Of a stretch of DNA of 64,000 nucleotides, positions 16,482 through 25,080 are shown piece by piece (position 1 is the first letter of the stretch; the number at the start of each line of letters is the position of its first letter). The notes below the pieces were generated by a model. The model saw only the letters and a program-made list of their open reading frames with translations. It made no database searches and was not told the origin of the DNA. The stretch is from Bacteroidota bacterium (GTDB lineage Bacteria; Bacteroidota; Ignavibacteria; Kapaibacteriales; HRBIN21). The position numbers and the translations under genes are program-made. The stretch spans positions 1 to 64,000 of the forward strand of contig JAUQPR010000011.1 in assembly GCA_030550275.1 (NCBI GenBank). Reading direction: 5' to 3'.

Positions 16482-17693
16482 CTACGGCGATGCGGCGCGC
16501 ACAAGGGCTTCGGTGCTATCCTCCTGAAGCAGCAGTTGGCGAAGTGCCTCCTCACGATCGCGCCGACGCAGGCGGTTGTAGGCGCTGCTGAGGAGCTGGA
16601 CACACTCTCGGCGATAGTGTTCGCGCAGTTCGGCATCCGAGAGCTGCCACCATGCCCGCTGCAGGACCGTCCGTTCCAGGAGTTGCCGGATGCGCCAGGG
16701 CTGTCCTGCGGAATCCGCTGCCCTTGCCTGCCGAAGGACCGATTCGAGGTGCTCTCGAACCCGTGCTTGAGCATCCCCTTCGGAAGCCCGATGGGCATGG
16801 TACTGGCGCAACTGCTGCGCGAGATAGGCGACCACCTCCGGAGCGGTCAGGTCATACACCGGCGCATTGTGCAGCGGCACGCCGTAGACGACGATGCGGA
16901 TGGCGGAGCTATCGGTGGGGAAGCCGCGTGCACGGAGCGAATCCGCCAGGCGCAACACCACCGCTGCGGTGAGATTCGTATGCAGAAGACCCAGCCCAGC
17001 CCGAAGGAGGGCAATTCCCCACGGGGTGGAGAGAGTCTCCCAGTGGCGCAGCAGTTGCTGCCGGAGGAAGTGCGCCTGCATGAAGACTCGGTGGTAGTCA
17101 TCGCCCCAGATGCCGGTGCGGGCACGCAGGACCCGCAGCAGCTCCGAGGGCTGCTCATATCCCAGGAGGCGGAAGAGTGCCAGAGCGTGGGAGAATCCCG
17201 CCTCGGCGTAGTAGTGGATGCGCTCGACGCCGACCAATTCCGCCAGTGTGGCAAGATGTGCCTGCAGCCCCCGGTTGGCGCGCACGTTGGCAAGCTTGTT
17301 GTACTGACTTGTATCGGGAAAGCCAGCATCGGCGGGAGTGTCGCGCGGGATGGCAACGATGGTGATGCGACCCTGCTGCAGGTCCAGCAGCAGCACGTGG
17401 TTTGCATCGGCGTGGGCGGTGGGGTCGCCCAGGCGTGAATCTACGCCGATGAGTGCGATCGCGATGCAGTGCGGGCACGAAGGCGGTACTCCAGCAGCGC
17501 TTGCCTGGAGTGGGGGCGGAAGTGCAGGTTCGGGGAATGGCGCCGAGGGGCTCTCCGCAGCAGTTTGCTCCAGGAGCGAATCCAGCGCACGCATCTCCGG
17601 GGTGCTCCAGAGCTTGTGTTCGTAGAGCCACAGCAGTCCGAGCGCGCCGATCAGCACTACAAGGGCAAAAGCAGTGCGCACGCGCCGGCTCAT
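16482..17693 (-). CDS. LytR-CpsA-Psr (LCP) family protein
   Basis: 403 residues from the ATG at 17693, overlapping the mazG stop by 4 nt; a longer in-frame start at 17843 lies inside mazG and is rejected. One N-terminal membrane helix (ALVVLIGALGLLWLYEH) precedes an LCP domain: IALIGVDSRLG, ADANHVLLLD (in place of the usual RTDTMM) and ITIVAIPRDTPAD. LCP enzymes transfer glycan chains from lipid carriers onto peptidoglycan or other acceptors outside the membrane. The metal and pyrophosphate contacts D (GVDSR) and R (IPRDT) are kept. A CPHC pair lies just before the first strand. The C-terminal 170 residues are helical and unassigned. It meets the M1 gene tail to tail with a 2-nt gap. Confidence 0.82.
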   Translation of the reverse strand: MSRRVRTAFALVVLIGALGLLWLYEHKLWSTPEMRALDSLLEQTAAESPSAPFPEPALPPPLQASAAGVPPSCPHCIAIALIGVDSRLGDPTAHADANHVLLLDLQQGRITIVAIPRDTPADAGFPDTSQYNKLANVRANRGLQAHLATLAELVGVERIHYYAEAGFSHALALFRLLGYEQPSELLRVLRARTGIWGDDYHRVFMQAHFLRQQLLRHWETLSTPWGIALLRAGLGLLHTNLTAAVVLRLADSLRARGFPTDSSAIRIVVYGVPLHNAPVYDLTAPEVVAYLAQQLRQYHAHRASEGDAQARVREHLESVLRQARAADSAGQPWRIRQLLERTVLQRAWWQLSDAELREHYRRECVQLLSSAYNRLRRRDREEALRQLLLQEDSTEALVRAASP

Positions 17694-18502
17694 TGCGATG
17701 CGGATTCCTGGCGCTTTGCTTCCTCCCAGAGGCGGTCCAGCTCCTCCATGGGGAACTCCGAGAGGCGCAGGTTCTGCTGGGCTGCCCGCTGCTCCAGGTA
17801 TCGGAAGCGTTGGGTGAACTTCTCGTTGGCGCGCTGGAGGCATTCCTCGGCGTTGAGCCCTTCGAAGCGCGCAGCATTGACCAGAGCAAAGAGCACATCG
17901 CCGAACTCCTCGGCGACCCGCTCTGGGATGCCCGAATGCAGGGCTGCGCGGAGTTCGGCAAGCTCCTCTTCGACCTTGCTCCAGACGGCGTGCTTTTCGG
18001 TCCAGTCCAGCCCAACACTGGAGGCGCGTTCCTGGAGGCGTTGGGCGCGCAACAGAGCAGGCAAAGCTGCCGGAATCCCCTCCAGCACCGATTGCCGCCC
18101 CTCGCGCAGCTTGAGCTCCTCCCAGCGCTGCTTGACCTCGCGAGCCGAGTCAGCGGTTGCTTCTCCAAACACGTGCGGATGGCGATGGACCAGCTTAGCG
18201 GTCTCAGCTGCAATCAGCTCCGAGAGGCGGAACTCCCCATGCTCCTCCGCAATCGCGCTGTGCATGAGAACGTGCAGCAGCAGGTCCCCAAGCTCTTGGG
18301 CAAGGGCATGTGGAGTGCCGGAGCGGATGGCTTCCACCGTCTCGTACGCCTCCTCAATGAGCAGAGGCGCAATCGAGTGGTGGGTCTGCTCCCGGTCCCA
18401 CGGGCACTCTCGGCGCAGGAGCCGGACGACCTCCCAGAGCACGCGGAACTGCTCGATCGGGTCCTCCGGTGCCGTCGGTTGCGGAACGGGGTGTGGTGGC
18501 AT
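17690..18502 (-). CDS. mazG: Nucleoside triphosphate pyrophosphohydrolase MazG
   Basis: 270 residues. Hydrolyses (d)NTPs to NMP and PPi, cleaning damaged nucleotides and influencing stringent-response levels. Two tandem MazG domains: the first (about 15-120) with CPWDREQTHHSIAPLLIEEAYE and the metal-binding AQELGDLLLHVLMHSAIAEE; the second (about 150-250) with KVEEELAELRAAL and VAEEFGDVLFALVNAARF. I chose the ATG at 18502 because the extra residues from 18550 fall inside the divergent regulatory region. It overlaps the LCP gene by 4 nt and diverges from the BamD-like gene. Confidence 0.95.
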   Translation of the reverse strand: MPPHPVPQPTAPEDPIEQFRVLWEVVRLLRRECPWDREQTHHSIAPLLIEEAYETVEAIRSGTPHALAQELGDLLLHVLMHSAIAEEHGEFRLSELIAAETAKLVHRHPHVFGEATADSAREVKQRWEELKLREGRQSVLEGIPAALPALLRAQRLQERASSVGLDWTEKHAVWSKVEEELAELRAALHSGIPERVAEEFGDVLFALVNAARFEGLNAEECLQRANEKFTQRFRYLEQRAAQQNLRLSEFPMEELDRLWEEAKRQESASQ

Positions 18503-18534
18503 CGAGCCACTTTTGCGGGTTGTCACACAGGCAA

Positions 18535-18558
18535 GCCCAAAATTCTGCAATTTTGGGC
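18535..18558. promoter_or_regulatory. Perfect 10-bp inverted repeat in the mazG/bamD divergent region (operator-like)
   Basis: Arms GCCCAAAATT and AATTTTGGGC with a 4-base spacer CTGC, AT-rich against a GC-rich background, 33 nt upstream of the mazG ATG and about 47 nt before the bamD -7 element. One arm on the minus strand carries GAATTTTG, one base from the -7 consensus, at a distance suiting mazG. It could be an operator overlapping the mazG promoter or an RNA hairpin. No T-run follows, so an intrinsic terminator is unlikely. Confidence 0.5.
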
Positions 18559-18604
18559 AGACCGAACGCCCCTGGAGCTACGTCTGTAGGGCATGCACAG
18601 GGGC

Positions 18605-18612
18605 TAATTTTG
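18605..18612 (+). promoter_or_regulatory. TAATTTTG -7 element immediately before the BamD-like gene
   Basis: Exact TAnnTTTG match, but only 9 bases separate its last G from the ATG at 18622. If transcription starts 4-8 nt after the element, as in Bacteroides, the leader would be about 1-6 nt, giving an essentially leaderless mRNA. Confidence 0.55.
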
Positions 18613-18621
18613 CACAGAGCG

Positions 18622-19380
18622 ATGAAGGCGCTGTGGAGCGGCGGAGTTGTGGCGATCGTTCTGCTGGCGTGCTCGAGCCTTCCGGAGCCTGACGTCCGGG
18701 ACCCGGAAGCGCTGTATCGGGCAGCGCGGCAAGCCTTTGAGCGCAAGGAGATGGTGCTGGCACAGCGGTGGTTGGAGACGATCCGATTGCAGCATCCCGC
18801 CAGCCAGTATGCTGACGATGCGCTCTTCCTGCTGGCGGAGCTGCACTACCAGCAACAGCAGTACGTGATGGCAGCCTTCTTCTACCAGCAGTTGCGCGAA
18901 AGCTACCCGCAGAGCCCGTACGCACGGGAGGCGCTCTACCGGATTGGGCTGTCGTACCTGCAGCTTTCGCCTCCCTACGACCGGGACCAGGAGTACACGC
19001 ACAAGGCTATTCAGGCATTTGCCGAGTTCCGTGCCCTCTATCCCGAGGATACGCTGGCGCAGGATGCTGCGCGGCAGATCGCGCAGTTGCGTGCCAAGCT
19101 GGCGCAGCGCGATTACAGCATTGCCCAGCTCTACGAGAAGCTGGAGAGCCCGGAATCGGCGCTCATCTACTACGATGCGGTGCTGAGCGAATACGCCGAT
19201 ACCCCGTATGCCGAGCCGGCACTGGTGGGCAAGATTCGGATACTGGCGCAACTACGGCGCACCACCGAAGCACTGCGGGCAATCGAGCAGTACCGGCAAT
19301 CCTTCCCGCACGGGGGATATCGAGGGGCAGTGGAATCCATCGCAGCCAATCTCACCCATGACGTGCGCTCAGGGCAGTAG
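18622..19380 (+). CDS. BamD-like outer-membrane assembly lipoprotein (TPR)
   Basis: 252 residues. Lipoprotein signal MKALWSGGVVAIVLLACSS with lipobox cysteine at residue 17. The mature protein is a chain of TPR-like helical hairpins: LYRAARQAFERKEMVLAQRW, YADDALFLLAELHYQQQQY, SPYAREALYRIGLSYLQLSP and the BamD-like LPYDRDQEYTHKAIQAF region (here SPPYDRDQEYTHKAIQAF). BamD is the essential lipoprotein of the Bam complex that inserts barrels. A general TPR lipoprotein is the alternative, though the family's PxxDRDQ element favours BamD. It overlaps the thioesterase start by 23 nt. Confidence 0.85.
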   Translation: MKALWSGGVVAIVLLACSSLPEPDVRDPEALYRAARQAFERKEMVLAQRWLETIRLQHPASQYADDALFLLAELHYQQQQYVMAAFFYQQLRESYPQSPYAREALYRIGLSYLQLSPPYDRDQEYTHKAIQAFAEFRALYPEDTLAQDAARQIAQLRAKLAQRDYSIAQLYEKLESPESALIYYDAVLSEYADTPYAEPALVGKIRILAQLRRTTEALRAIEQYRQSFPHGGYRGAVESIAANLTHDVRSGQ

Positions 19381-19897
19381 TTCGGGCAAGCCACCGTCGG
19401 AATCCGCTGTGGAGATGGTGCACCTGGTGTTGCCCAACCACGCAAACCAACTGGGCAACCTGCTGGGCGGGCAGCTCATGCAATGGATGGACATTGCCGC
19501 AGCGCTGGTTGCCATGCGCCACGCTGGCAAGGTGTGCGTGACGGCTGCCGTGGACAGCATCAGCTTTCTGGAGCCGATCCGCGTAGGGCATATCGTGCAC
19601 ATTCTGGCGTCGGTCAACCGCGCCTTCCGCACCTCGCTGGAGGTGGGAGTGAAGGTGTTCCGCGAGGATCCCATCAACGGCACACGCACGCATGCGGCAT
19701 CGGCGTACCTGACCTTCGTTGCCATTGACCAATACGGCAAGCCCTTGCCCGTACCGCCGGTGTGCCCACAGACAGCTGAGGAGCACCGGCGCTACCGCGA
19801 AGCCGAGCTTCGACGACAGCAACGCTTGGCGCAGCGCGAGCTTCTCCGCCAACTGCGCCACGAAACCGCAAAACCGGATGTTCCACCAGCCGAGTGA
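19358..19897 (+). CDS. Acyl-CoA thioesterase, hot-dog fold (YciA/BACH type)
   Basis: 179 residues. Hydrolyses acyl-CoA to free acid and CoA. Shows the hot-dog signature NLLGGQLMQWMDIAAALVAMRHAG with the catalytic-region aspartate in MD, then VTAAVDSISFLEPIRVGHIV and a C-terminal charged helix. I start at the ATG at 19358, within the 3' end of the BamD-like gene; a later start near MVHLVLPN is possible. The translational overlap suggests coupling. Chain-length preference cannot be judged. Confidence 0.9.
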   Translation: MTCAQGSSSGKPPSESAVEMVHLVLPNHANQLGNLLGGQLMQWMDIAAALVAMRHAGKVCVTAAVDSISFLEPIRVGHIVHILASVNRAFRTSLEVGVKVFREDPINGTRTHAASAYLTFVAIDQYGKPLPVPPVCPQTAEEHRRYREAELRRQQRLAQRELLRQLRHETAKPDVPPAE

Positions 19898-19903
19898 TGT
19901 GCG

Positions 19904-20611
19904 ATGCGGACCCTGCACCGATGTCTGCTGCTCCTGAGCATGGTTGCGGTGCCGTTACCGGCACAGTTCATCTACAAAGTGGCGCTGGGGGTGGGGGTGC
20001 ATCCAAAGTTCGGCATCAATGCCGGAGAGATCCCGCAAGGGGTCAAAACCGATGTTGCCTTTACCGGCGTGCCCGATATCTGGCTGCAGGGCGTATTGCC
20101 TCTGGATCGCTACGGAGACATCACCGCACGGCTGGATATCGGCTACATGAGCCATGCCTTCGGGACAAAGACCGGAGACCCCGATTCGCTCAACGATCGC
20201 ACAACCTTCACGCAGCACTACCGCTACGTCGGTATCGTGCCCTCGCTCTCGCTGAGTGTGCTCAATCTCGGCTTAGGCATTGGCATTCCGCTGGGGGCAA
20301 CGGTGGAGAACAAGCGCGGGGACGTCAGCCGTGAACTCTCCGCCTCCGACGTCGGCACGCTGGTGGAGATCCGCTTGGGCATCTCCGCGCCGCTGGTCAA
20401 GGACCCCAAGGGTGGGCAGCTCAGCTTCCAGCTCTTTGCTGCCTATGGGCTGTCGGGATTGCCGGTCAAGTCGTACGAGCTTGCCCGAGAGGCGTTTGTG
20501 GGGCGGGATCAACCGCCGACAGAGTCCCGTTTTGCCCCGAAGGTTGCCTCACTGGCGGTGGGGCTGAGCTACCATTTCTTCCTGGGTGTTGAGCGAGCCA
20601 CGGTTGAATGA
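19904..20611 (+). CDS. Outer-membrane beta-barrel protein, hypothetical
   Basis: 235 residues with signal peptide MRTLHRCLLLLSMVAVPLPAQ. The mature part shows amphipathic strands (YKVALGVGVHPKFGI, TARLDIGYMSHAFG, YRYVGIVPSLSLSVLNLGLGIGIP, LVEIRLGISAP, LSFQLFAAYGLSG, ASLAVGLSYHFFLG), suggesting a small barrel of about 10-12 strands. It is not recognised beyond that. It lies 6 nt after the thioesterase gene and overlaps lysC by 4 nt. Confidence 0.75.
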   Translation: MRTLHRCLLLLSMVAVPLPAQFIYKVALGVGVHPKFGINAGEIPQGVKTDVAFTGVPDIWLQGVLPLDRYGDITARLDIGYMSHAFGTKTGDPDSLNDRTTFTQHYRYVGIVPSLSLSVLNLGLGIGIPLGATVENKRGDVSRELSASDVGTLVEIRLGISAPLVKDPKGGQLSFQLFAAYGLSGLPVKSYELAREAFVGRDQPPTESRFAPKVASLAVGLSYHFFLGVERATVE

Positions 20612-21993
20612 GTTCGCGCCAAGGTCCGGTTGTCCACAAGTTCGGAGGTTCGGTCCTTGCCGATGCGGCGGCATTTCGGCGGGTGAGCACCATTGTCCAT
20701 TCGGAGCAGCAATCGGGTGCATTCCAGCACGGGGCGCTCCTGGTAATTTCAGCATGCGCTGGAGTAACGGATCGGCTGCTGGCGATCGCCCAAGCCGCCG
20801 CAGCAGGGAAAGCAGAGCAGGCGGAGCAGGAGCTCCAGGCACTCGAACAGCAGCACCTGGGGCTTGTCACCGAGCTGGGGCTTGACCGAGGGGAGCTCCA
20901 GGAGTATGTTCGCCGGCTCTGTGCGGAGCTTGCAGAGCTGTGCCGAGGCATTGCGTATTTGGGGGAGCTCACACTGCGCACGCGGGATGCGGTGCTGGGA
21001 TACGGCGAGCTGCTGGCAAGCGCAATTGTAGCGGAGTTGCTGCGCCGTGAGCTCCCCGTTCCGGTTCACCTGGTGGATGCCCGGCGGGTTTTGCTGACGG
21101 ATTACCACTTCGGCAATGCCACCCCGATGATCGGCGAATCCGGCTACCTGCTGCAGAAGGAGGGGGTGACGGGAGCGTTGCAGCGCGGGGAGGTGGTGGT
21201 AACGCAAGGCTTTATCGGAGCCACGCCCAGCGGGATACCCACAACACTGGGGCGGGGTGGCTCGGACTACTCCGCTGCGGCGTTTGCGCGAGCCCTGGAG
21301 GCGCGCGAACTACAGCTGTGGAAGGATGTGCCCGGGATCTGCACAGCCGATCCGCGCCGCTTCCCCGAGGCGCAGCCAGTTGCCGAAATCAGCTATGCGG
21401 AACTGCAGGAGCTGGCGCGCTTCGGCTCCAAGGTGGTGCATCCACACGCGATCTCCCCGGCAGTGAGTGGGGAGATCCCCGTGCGTATCCGCTCGGTGTT
21501 TGCGCCACAGCAGCCGGGGACGCTCGTATGGCACCGGCGCTACGATGCCCCGGCGCAACCGCTGGCGCTTGCCTGGCGCGAGCGTTGCATGGCGTTCCGC
21601 TGGTACCCCAAGGGAAACTCCCCGCTGGCGGAGATGCCCGAAATAGTGGACACGGTGCGCAAGGTGCTGGAGCTGTACGTCGTTGCAGCATCGCAGGGCT
21701 CGGTCCTGCTCGTCACCGGTCCCTCCACGGGCACCCTGGAGGAGCTCTACGGGAAGGTCAGCTTTCTGCCGCACCAGTTTGTGCTGGCGTGCATTGTGGG
21801 GAACGAGCCAAGCCGCTGGACGTGGGAAGCCCTGGAGCTTCTCCGCAACAGCGATGCCGTCTCCGCGGTGTGGACGGGCGTCTCTCCGGTTGCGCTCTAC
21901 GTGCTGCTGGAGGAATCCGCAGCGCAATCAGCTCTGGCGGAGTTACACGGATGGATTCTCCACACGCACGCACTGCAGCGCCTTCGCCTATAG
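20608..21993 (+). CDS. lysC: Aspartate kinase, monofunctional
   Basis: 461 residues. First step of the aspartate family pathway (aspartyl-phosphate). The N-terminal kinase domain begins HKFGGSVLADAAAFRRV, contains VTQGFIGATPSGIPTTLGRGGSDYSAAAFARAL, and the ELQLWKDVPGICTADPRRFPEA substrate/nucleotide loop. SYAELQELARFGSKVVHPHAI is the classic aspartokinase signature. Two ACT regulatory domains occupy about 310-461, so feedback inhibition by lysine and/or threonine is expected. The ATG overlaps the preceding stop (ATGA). asd is 16 kb away. Confidence 0.96.
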   Translation: MSSRQGPVVHKFGGSVLADAAAFRRVSTIVHSEQQSGAFQHGALLVISACAGVTDRLLAIAQAAAAGKAEQAEQELQALEQQHLGLVTELGLDRGELQEYVRRLCAELAELCRGIAYLGELTLRTRDAVLGYGELLASAIVAELLRRELPVPVHLVDARRVLLTDYHFGNATPMIGESGYLLQKEGVTGALQRGEVVVTQGFIGATPSGIPTTLGRGGSDYSAAAFARALEARELQLWKDVPGICTADPRRFPEAQPVAEISYAELQELARFGSKVVHPHAISPAVSGEIPVRIRSVFAPQQPGTLVWHRRYDAPAQPLALAWRERCMAFRWYPKGNSPLAEMPEIVDTVRKVLELYVVAASQGSVLLVTGPSTGTLEELYGKVSFLPHQFVLACIVGNEPSRWTWEALELLRNSDAVSAVWTGVSPVALYVLLEESAAQSALAELHGWILHTHALQRLRL

Positions 21994-22017
21994 CCGCCCG
22001 GAAGAGCCTGAGTGCAG

Positions 22018-23802
22018 ATGACTGAGCAGCTCCATCTCGACGGTGAAGCCGAACAACGAGGGCTGGATTGGCGCCTGCTGCGCCGCTTGGGGGAGTTCTT
22101 GCGCCCGCACCTCTGGTGGGTACTGGCGGGGCTGGGCATTGCAATCGCAACCTCGGCGATTGCGCCGGTGCGCCCCTACCTGAGCAAGATTGCCGTGGAT
22201 GAGTACCTGCTGGTGGGCAAGTGGAGCGGCTTTGTGGGGATGCTCGCCGCCATCGGCGGCGTTGTGCTCCTGACAGCGGCGTTGCAGTATGGGCGAACCT
22301 ACCTGCTGCAGTGGATTGGACAGCGCGTGCTCTTCGAGATCCGGCTTCGGCTCTACGAGCATGTGCAGCGTCTGGCGATTGCGTTCTTCGACCGCACCCC
22401 TGTGGGACGGCTGGTCACGCGCGTGACGAACGATGTCGAAGGGCTGAGCGAGCTACTGAGTTCGGGGCTGGTGCTGCTCATCGCAGATGTGCTACTGCTG
22501 TTCTGGATTGTGGGCTTTATGCTCGCCACGGAGTGGCGCCTGGCGCTGCTGACGCTGTCGGTGATGCCGATTCTAATCGCTGCCAGCATCGTCTTCCGCA
22601 TCAAGGTGCGACGGGCGTACCGGCTGCTACGGCAGCAGTTGGCGCGGCTCAACGGCTTTTTGAGCGAGTACATCGGCGGGATTGCCACCACACAGCTCTT
22701 CGGGCAGCAGGAGCGGCAATTTGCCCGCTTTGAGCGGCTCAACCGGCGCTACCGCGACCTGTACCACCGCGTGGTCTTCTACTACGCCGTCTTCTTCCCA
22801 ACGGTGGACCTGGTCTGGGCGCTGGCGATTGTGCTTATCCTCTGGTACGCTGCCGGCGCTCTCGGGCACAGCCTCAGCGTCGGGACGCTGCTTGCCTTCA
22901 TGCAGTACGTGGAGATGTTCTTTCGCCCGATTCGGGATTTGACCGAGCGCTACAATACGCTGCAGAGCGGGCTGGTGGCAGCCGAACGCATCTTTGGGCT
23001 CCTGCAGGTGCAGCAATTCATCGAGGACCGACCCGATGCACAGCCCATGCCACCACTGCAACGCGGGATCGAGTTCCGCAACGTGAGCTTCAGCTACGAT
23101 GGAAGGACCCCGGTGCTGCGCAACGTCTCCTTTTTCGTCGGCAAGGGCGAAATTGTTGCCATCGTCGGCGCAACGGGGGCGGGCAAAAGTACTGTGGCAG
23201 CACTTCTGTGCCGGATGTATGAACCGCAGCAGGGCGATATCCTCATTGATGGGCGCAGCATTCGCTGCATTACGCAGCAGAGTTTGCGGCAGCGCATCGC
23301 GCTGGTGTTGCAGCAGGATGTGCTGCTGTCGCGCACGGTGGAGGAGAACATCGCCTTTGGGCGCCCGGGCATCACCCGCGCGCGCATTGAGGAGACGCTG
23401 CAGTGGCTGGGGCTACAGCCCTTCATCGAGCGGCTGCCACAGGGGCTGGATACGCGGCTGGGAGAGCGCGGTGTCAACCTTTCTGCAGGGGAGCGTCAGT
23501 TGATCGCACTGTGCCGGGCAGTGGTCGGCAATGCCGATGTGATTGTGCTGGATGAAGCCACCGCGCACGTGGATTCGCTCACCGAGGAGCTCATCGGGAA
23601 AGCGCTGGAGCGGATCCGTGGACACCGCACGCTGCTTGTCATCGCCCATCGGCTGGCAACGGTCCAGGGAGCCGACCGCATCGTGGTGCTCCATCGGGGC
23701 GAAGTGCGCGAGCTCGGGACCCACGAGGAGCTGCTTGCCGCCGGGGGTATCTACGCCCGACTGTACCGGCTGCAGGCGATGGCTCAGGGTGTGGCGGGAT
23801 AG
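22018..23802 (+). CDS. ABC exporter, fused membrane and ATPase domains (MsbA/MDR-like)
   Basis: 594 residues. Six membrane helices (about 25-320) with the typical FDRTPVGRLVTRVTNDVEGLSELL coupling region, then an ATPase domain with Walker A GATGAGKST, Q-loop LVLQQDVLLSRTVEENIAFG, signature NLSAGERQLIALCRAV, Walker B VIVLDEATAHVD and the IAHRLATVQGAD H-loop. Functions as a homo- or heterodimer exporting lipids, drugs or peptides; no partner half is adjacent. I start at the ATG at 22018 rather than the GTG at 22012. Its 3' end overlaps mltG on the other strand by 19 nt. Confidence 0.94.
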   Translation: MTEQLHLDGEAEQRGLDWRLLRRLGEFLRPHLWWVLAGLGIAIATSAIAPVRPYLSKIAVDEYLLVGKWSGFVGMLAAIGGVVLLTAALQYGRTYLLQWIGQRVLFEIRLRLYEHVQRLAIAFFDRTPVGRLVTRVTNDVEGLSELLSSGLVLLIADVLLLFWIVGFMLATEWRLALLTLSVMPILIAASIVFRIKVRRAYRLLRQQLARLNGFLSEYIGGIATTQLFGQQERQFARFERLNRRYRDLYHRVVFYYAVFFPTVDLVWALAIVLILWYAAGALGHSLSVGTLLAFMQYVEMFFRPIRDLTERYNTLQSGLVAAERIFGLLQVQQFIEDRPDAQPMPPLQRGIEFRNVSFSYDGRTPVLRNVSFFVGKGEIVAIVGATGAGKSTVAALLCRMYEPQQGDILIDGRSIRCITQQSLRQRIALVLQQDVLLSRTVEENIAFGRPGITRARIEETLQWLGLQPFIERLPQGLDTRLGERGVNLSAGERQLIALCRAVVGNADVIVLDEATAHVDSLTEELIGKALERIRGHRTLLVIAHRLATVQGADRIVVLHRGEVRELGTHEELLAAGGIYARLYRLQAMAQGVAG

Positions 23803-24800
23803 GTGCGCTGCTGGCTGGCAATTGCCTGCAGGTGCTCTTTGTAGCTACGCGAGAAGATGTGCCGCCGCGAGCCGTCGCGCCGGAGAACGAAGTAGAGGTA
23901 GTCGTGCTCCTCCGGTTCGAGCGCTGCGGAGATGGCGTCCGCTCCGGGGTTGTTGATGGGTCCAGGGGGCAGCCCTCGGACGCGGTAGGTGTTGTAGGGA
24001 TGCTCCACCCGAAGGTCTTGGCGCGAGAGCAGCGTTCCACTCTTGCCCAGGGCATACGCCACCGTGGGGTCCGCCTGTAGTGGCAATCCGCGCCGCAGGC
24101 GGTTGTAGAGGACTCCGCTGACACGGCGCCGCTCATCCGGGTGCGGCGTTTCGGCTTCGATGATGGAGGCGAGCGTGAGGGCTTCGTGCCGGGAGAGCCC
24201 ACGCTGCCGAGCAAGGCTATCGAAGCGGGCTGCCCAGAGCTGCTGCTGGGCTCGCAGGAGACGGCGTACAACGTCCTCGGCGCGATGGCGCCAGAAGAGC
24301 TCGTAGGTGGAGGGGAAGAGGTAGCCTTCGGCAGAGGCGGCGGAGATGCCGAACTCCTGCAGCAGTGCTGGAGTGTGCGCCCAGCGGACGAATTCCGCAG
24401 AATCCACCCCGGCGCGCTGTGCAAGGAGCGAAGCGATTTGCCACAGTGTCAGCCCTTCGGGAATGGTGACCCACACCCGGGCGACCTGCTTCCCGCTGAA
24501 GAGGGCGTAGAGCAGTTGCCAATGCCGATGTTCGGGTCCAAAGCGGTAAGGTCCAGCGTAGAGCTGTGCTCCGCTGAGCGTGGCATACACTCGGGCAAGG
24601 AGGACGAGGAGTTCGGGAGCATCCGCACGGCAGCAGTGCGCCGTGGTGCGCACAGCTTGGCTAATCGAGCTGCCTGGAGCGACCCAGCATTCGACCGGTT
24701 CGGGCAGCGGAAGCGGTCGGGAAAGGTAGTACAGCAGCGCTCCTGCAGAGAGCGCTATCGCCGCTGCACCTCCGAGCAGTATCCATCGCAGAGGACGCAT
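23784..24800 (-). CDS. mltG: Endolytic murein transglycosylase MltG
   Basis: 338 residues. An N-terminal membrane helix (WILLGGAAAIALSAGALLYYL) anchors a periplasmic YceG/MltG domain. Signatures: TIPEGLTLWQIASLLAQRAGV (LysM-like subdomain), LTLASIIEAETPHPDERRRVSGVLYNRL carrying the catalytic glutamate, LPLQADPTVAYALG, and HPYNTYRVRGLPPGPINNPGADAI. MltG cuts nascent glycan strands and sets their length. No -7 element is visible upstream; the next gene is tRNA-Ser on the other strand. Confidence 0.96.
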   Translation of the reverse strand: MRPLRWILLGGAAAIALSAGALLYYLSRPLPLPEPVECWVAPGSSISQAVRTTAHCCRADAPELLVLLARVYATLSGAQLYAGPYRFGPEHRHWQLLYALFSGKQVARVWVTIPEGLTLWQIASLLAQRAGVDSAEFVRWAHTPALLQEFGISAASAEGYLFPSTYELFWRHRAEDVVRRLLRAQQQLWAARFDSLARQRGLSRHEALTLASIIEAETPHPDERRRVSGVLYNRLRRGLPLQADPTVAYALGKSGTLLSRQDLRVEHPYNTYRVRGLPPGPINNPGADAISAALEPEEHDYLYFVLRRDGSRRHIFSRSYKEHLQAIASQQRTYPATP

Positions 24801-24960
24801 GGGCAGATTGCGCAGCCGTGACAGCTCCTGAAGACGAGCCGCCCGCCCTCTCCGGTGCTGGATCTGGAGCCGGTCCGGAGCTCACGCGGCTTCTATGCCA
24901 AGCAAAGGGCTGCCCCAACGCCTTGGGCAGAGCTTGGCTCGAAGTGCCTGTCCGCTTTGC

Positions 24961-24968
24961 TAATTTTG
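24961..24968 (+). promoter_or_regulatory. TAATTTTG -7 element for tRNA-Ser/tRNA-Lys
   Basis: Exact TAnnTTTG match, ending 11 bases before the tRNA-Ser 5' end. The upstream 24801-24960 stretch shows a weak 6-bp hairpin (24910-24915 with 24925-24930) and nothing else I can name. Confidence 0.6.
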
Positions 24969-24979
24969 TACCGCCACGC

Positions 24980-25069
24980 GGAAAGGTGCCGGAGTGGTCG
25001 AACGGGCTCGCCTGGAGAGCGAGTGTACCCCGACGAGGGGTACCGTGGGTTCGAATCCCACCCTTTCCG
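24980..25069 (+). tRNA. tRNA-Ser (GGA anticodon)
   Basis: 90-nt class II tRNA. Acceptor stem GGAAAGG/CCTTTCC, D arm, anticodon stem CTCGC/GCGAG around CTGGAGA (anticodon GGA), a long variable arm (stem GTACCCC/GGGGTAC) and T arm GTGGG/CCCAC. Discriminator G at 25069. CCA is not encoded. Confidence 0.97.
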
Positions 25070-25080
25070 CTGCTGCGGTT

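Noticed and set aside
24910-24930. CTGCCC...GGGCAG hairpin before tRNA-Ser as a regulator
   Set aside because: Six pairs with a nine-base loop in a GC-rich gap are likely by chance; no motif context.
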